NCBI GenBank assembly: GCA_014379905.1
Contig: JACMKX010000160.1
Coordinates: forward strand, 1 to 64,000
Length of the DNA: 64,000 nt
Direction: 5' to 3'
From: Ferruginibacter sp.
GTDB lineage: Bacteria; Bacteroidota; Bacteroidia; Chitinophagales; Chitinophagaceae
Made by a program: the position numbers and the translations under genes. Every line of letters begins with the position of its first letter. The stretch's first letter is position 1. Shown piece by piece: positions 63,449 to 64,000 of this stretch. The notes beneath the pieces were generated by a model, which ran no database searches, had not been told where the DNA came from, and saw only the letters and a program-made list of their open reading frames with translations.

Positions 63449-64000
63449 ATGAATATTGCAATTGTAAAATACAATGCCGGTAATGTGAAGAGCGTAATGT
63501 ATGCATTAAATCGCCTGGGATTTTCAGCAATTGTTACAGATGATGAAAAGGAATTGAGAAAGGCAGATAGAGTTATTTTACCCGGGGTAGGAAATGCAGG
63601 TGCTGCTATGCAAAGTTTGAAAGAGAAAAACCTCGACAAAATTATTTCATCGTTAACACAACCGGTATTAGGTATTTGTGTTGGTATGCAATTGTTGTGC
63701 AATCATTCTGAAGAAGGTAATACCCAGTGCCTGGGTATTATTGATACAGCCGTAAAAAAATTTACAGCACAGGATAATTTAAAAGTGCCGCAAATGGGAT
63801 GGAATAATTTGTATGATTACAAATCAGCACTATTGGATGGACTGCCTGAGAATGCTTTTGTTTATTATGTGCACAGCTATTATGCAGAGGTAGGCAATAC
63901 TACCGTAGCAACAACACACTACACATTACCTTATAGCGCAATTATACAAAAGAACAATTTTTATGGGGTACAATTTCATACAGAAAAATCCGCAGATACC
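63449..64000 (+). CDS. hisH: Imidazole glycerol phosphate synthase subunit HisH, 3' end cut
   Basis: Glutamine amidotransferase that feeds ammonia to HisF. The ATG directly follows the hisB stop (63446-63448). The 184 codons to the window edge read MNIAIVKYNAGNVKSVMYAL, RVILPGVGNAGAAMQ, then the catalytic Cys in GICVGMQLLC, PQMGWNNL, and the His and Glu of the triad in FYGVQFHTEKSAD. Only about 10 residues of a usual 195 are missing. hisA, hisF and hisI are expected beyond the edge but are not seen here. Confidence 0.94.
   Translation, partial: MNIAIVKYNAGNVKSVMYALNRLGFSAIVTDDEKELRKADRVILPGVGNAGAAMQSLKEKNLDKIISSLTQPVLGICVGMQLLCNHSEEGNTQCLGIIDTAVKKFTAQDNLKVPQMGWNNLYDYKSALLDGLPENAFVYYVHSYYAEVGNTTVATTHYTLPYSAIIQKNNFYGVQFHTEKSADT

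Overview
The window reads as chromosomal DNA of a Bacteroidota bacterium, most likely of the Chitinophagaceae type. The grounds are two very large secreted proteins ending in the gliding-motility-associated (CHU_C / type IX secretion) C-terminal domain, promoters of the TTTG / TAnnTTTG class, few Shine-Dalgarno sequences, a DAHP synthase-chorismate mutase fusion, a HisB fusion, and REP-associated IS200-like transposases of the 'WQEGYGAFSYS' kind. Placement is by family resemblance only; no rRNA or tRNA gene was seen.

Layout. 1-6.4 kb: a truncated M28 peptidase, RluD, a secreted protein of unknown function, a PLP deaminase, a sugar nucleotidyltransferase, and an ECF sigma factor translationally coupled to a membrane-anchored trypsin-like protease. 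6.5-15.4 kb: a complete aromatic amino-acid operon (pheA, aminotransferase, tyrA, DAHP synthase-chorismate mutase, aroB, aroA, aroC), with a frameshifted transposase sitting between aroB and aroA. 15.4-24.4 kb: two paralogous repeat-rich surface proteins and a small secreted protein. 24.5-30.9 kb: amino-sugar catabolism (NagB-deacetylase fusion, GH20 hexosaminidase) and a CocE-type hydrolase. 30.9-43.6 kb: housekeeping genes, including pyk-pfkA, a prolyl oligopeptidase, argS and an ABC-F ATPase. 43.7-44.5 kb: gene remnants. 44.5-58.9 kb: desaturase, GtrA, dnaK, a REP array with an intact REP-type transposase, M28 peptidase, stress protein, PhyH, SGNH, small lipoproteins, malQ and a dipeptide epimerase. 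58.9-64 kb: the histidine operon hisGDCBH, running off the right edge.

The most striking observation is a matched pair of transcription attenuators that contain unannotated leader peptides. Before pheA lies a 25-codon ORF (6912-6989) in which 8 of 11 consecutive residues are Tyr, Phe or Trp. It is followed by an 11-bp terminator hairpin whose 5' arm can instead pair with the end of the leader ORF. Before hisG lies a 19-codon ORF (58951-59010) with four His codons in six positions, followed by an 8-bp hairpin with a T-tract. There the alternative pairing is a perfect 6-bp match (gtaagc with gcttac) to the end of the leader ORF. In both cases a promoter-like -7 element ends only about 10 nt before the leader ATG, so the leader peptides would be nearly leaderless. 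The two elements share the same geometry: about 14-16 nt from the last regulatory codon to the antiterminator arm.

Other points of interest are the REP array beside its likely transposase, an ABC-F protein whose two ATP sites look strongly asymmetric, the sigma/protease module, a shredded serine-hydrolase pseudogene, and long near-perfect hairpins at the ends of convergent genes. All calls come from reading the sequence; no database search or folding program was run.
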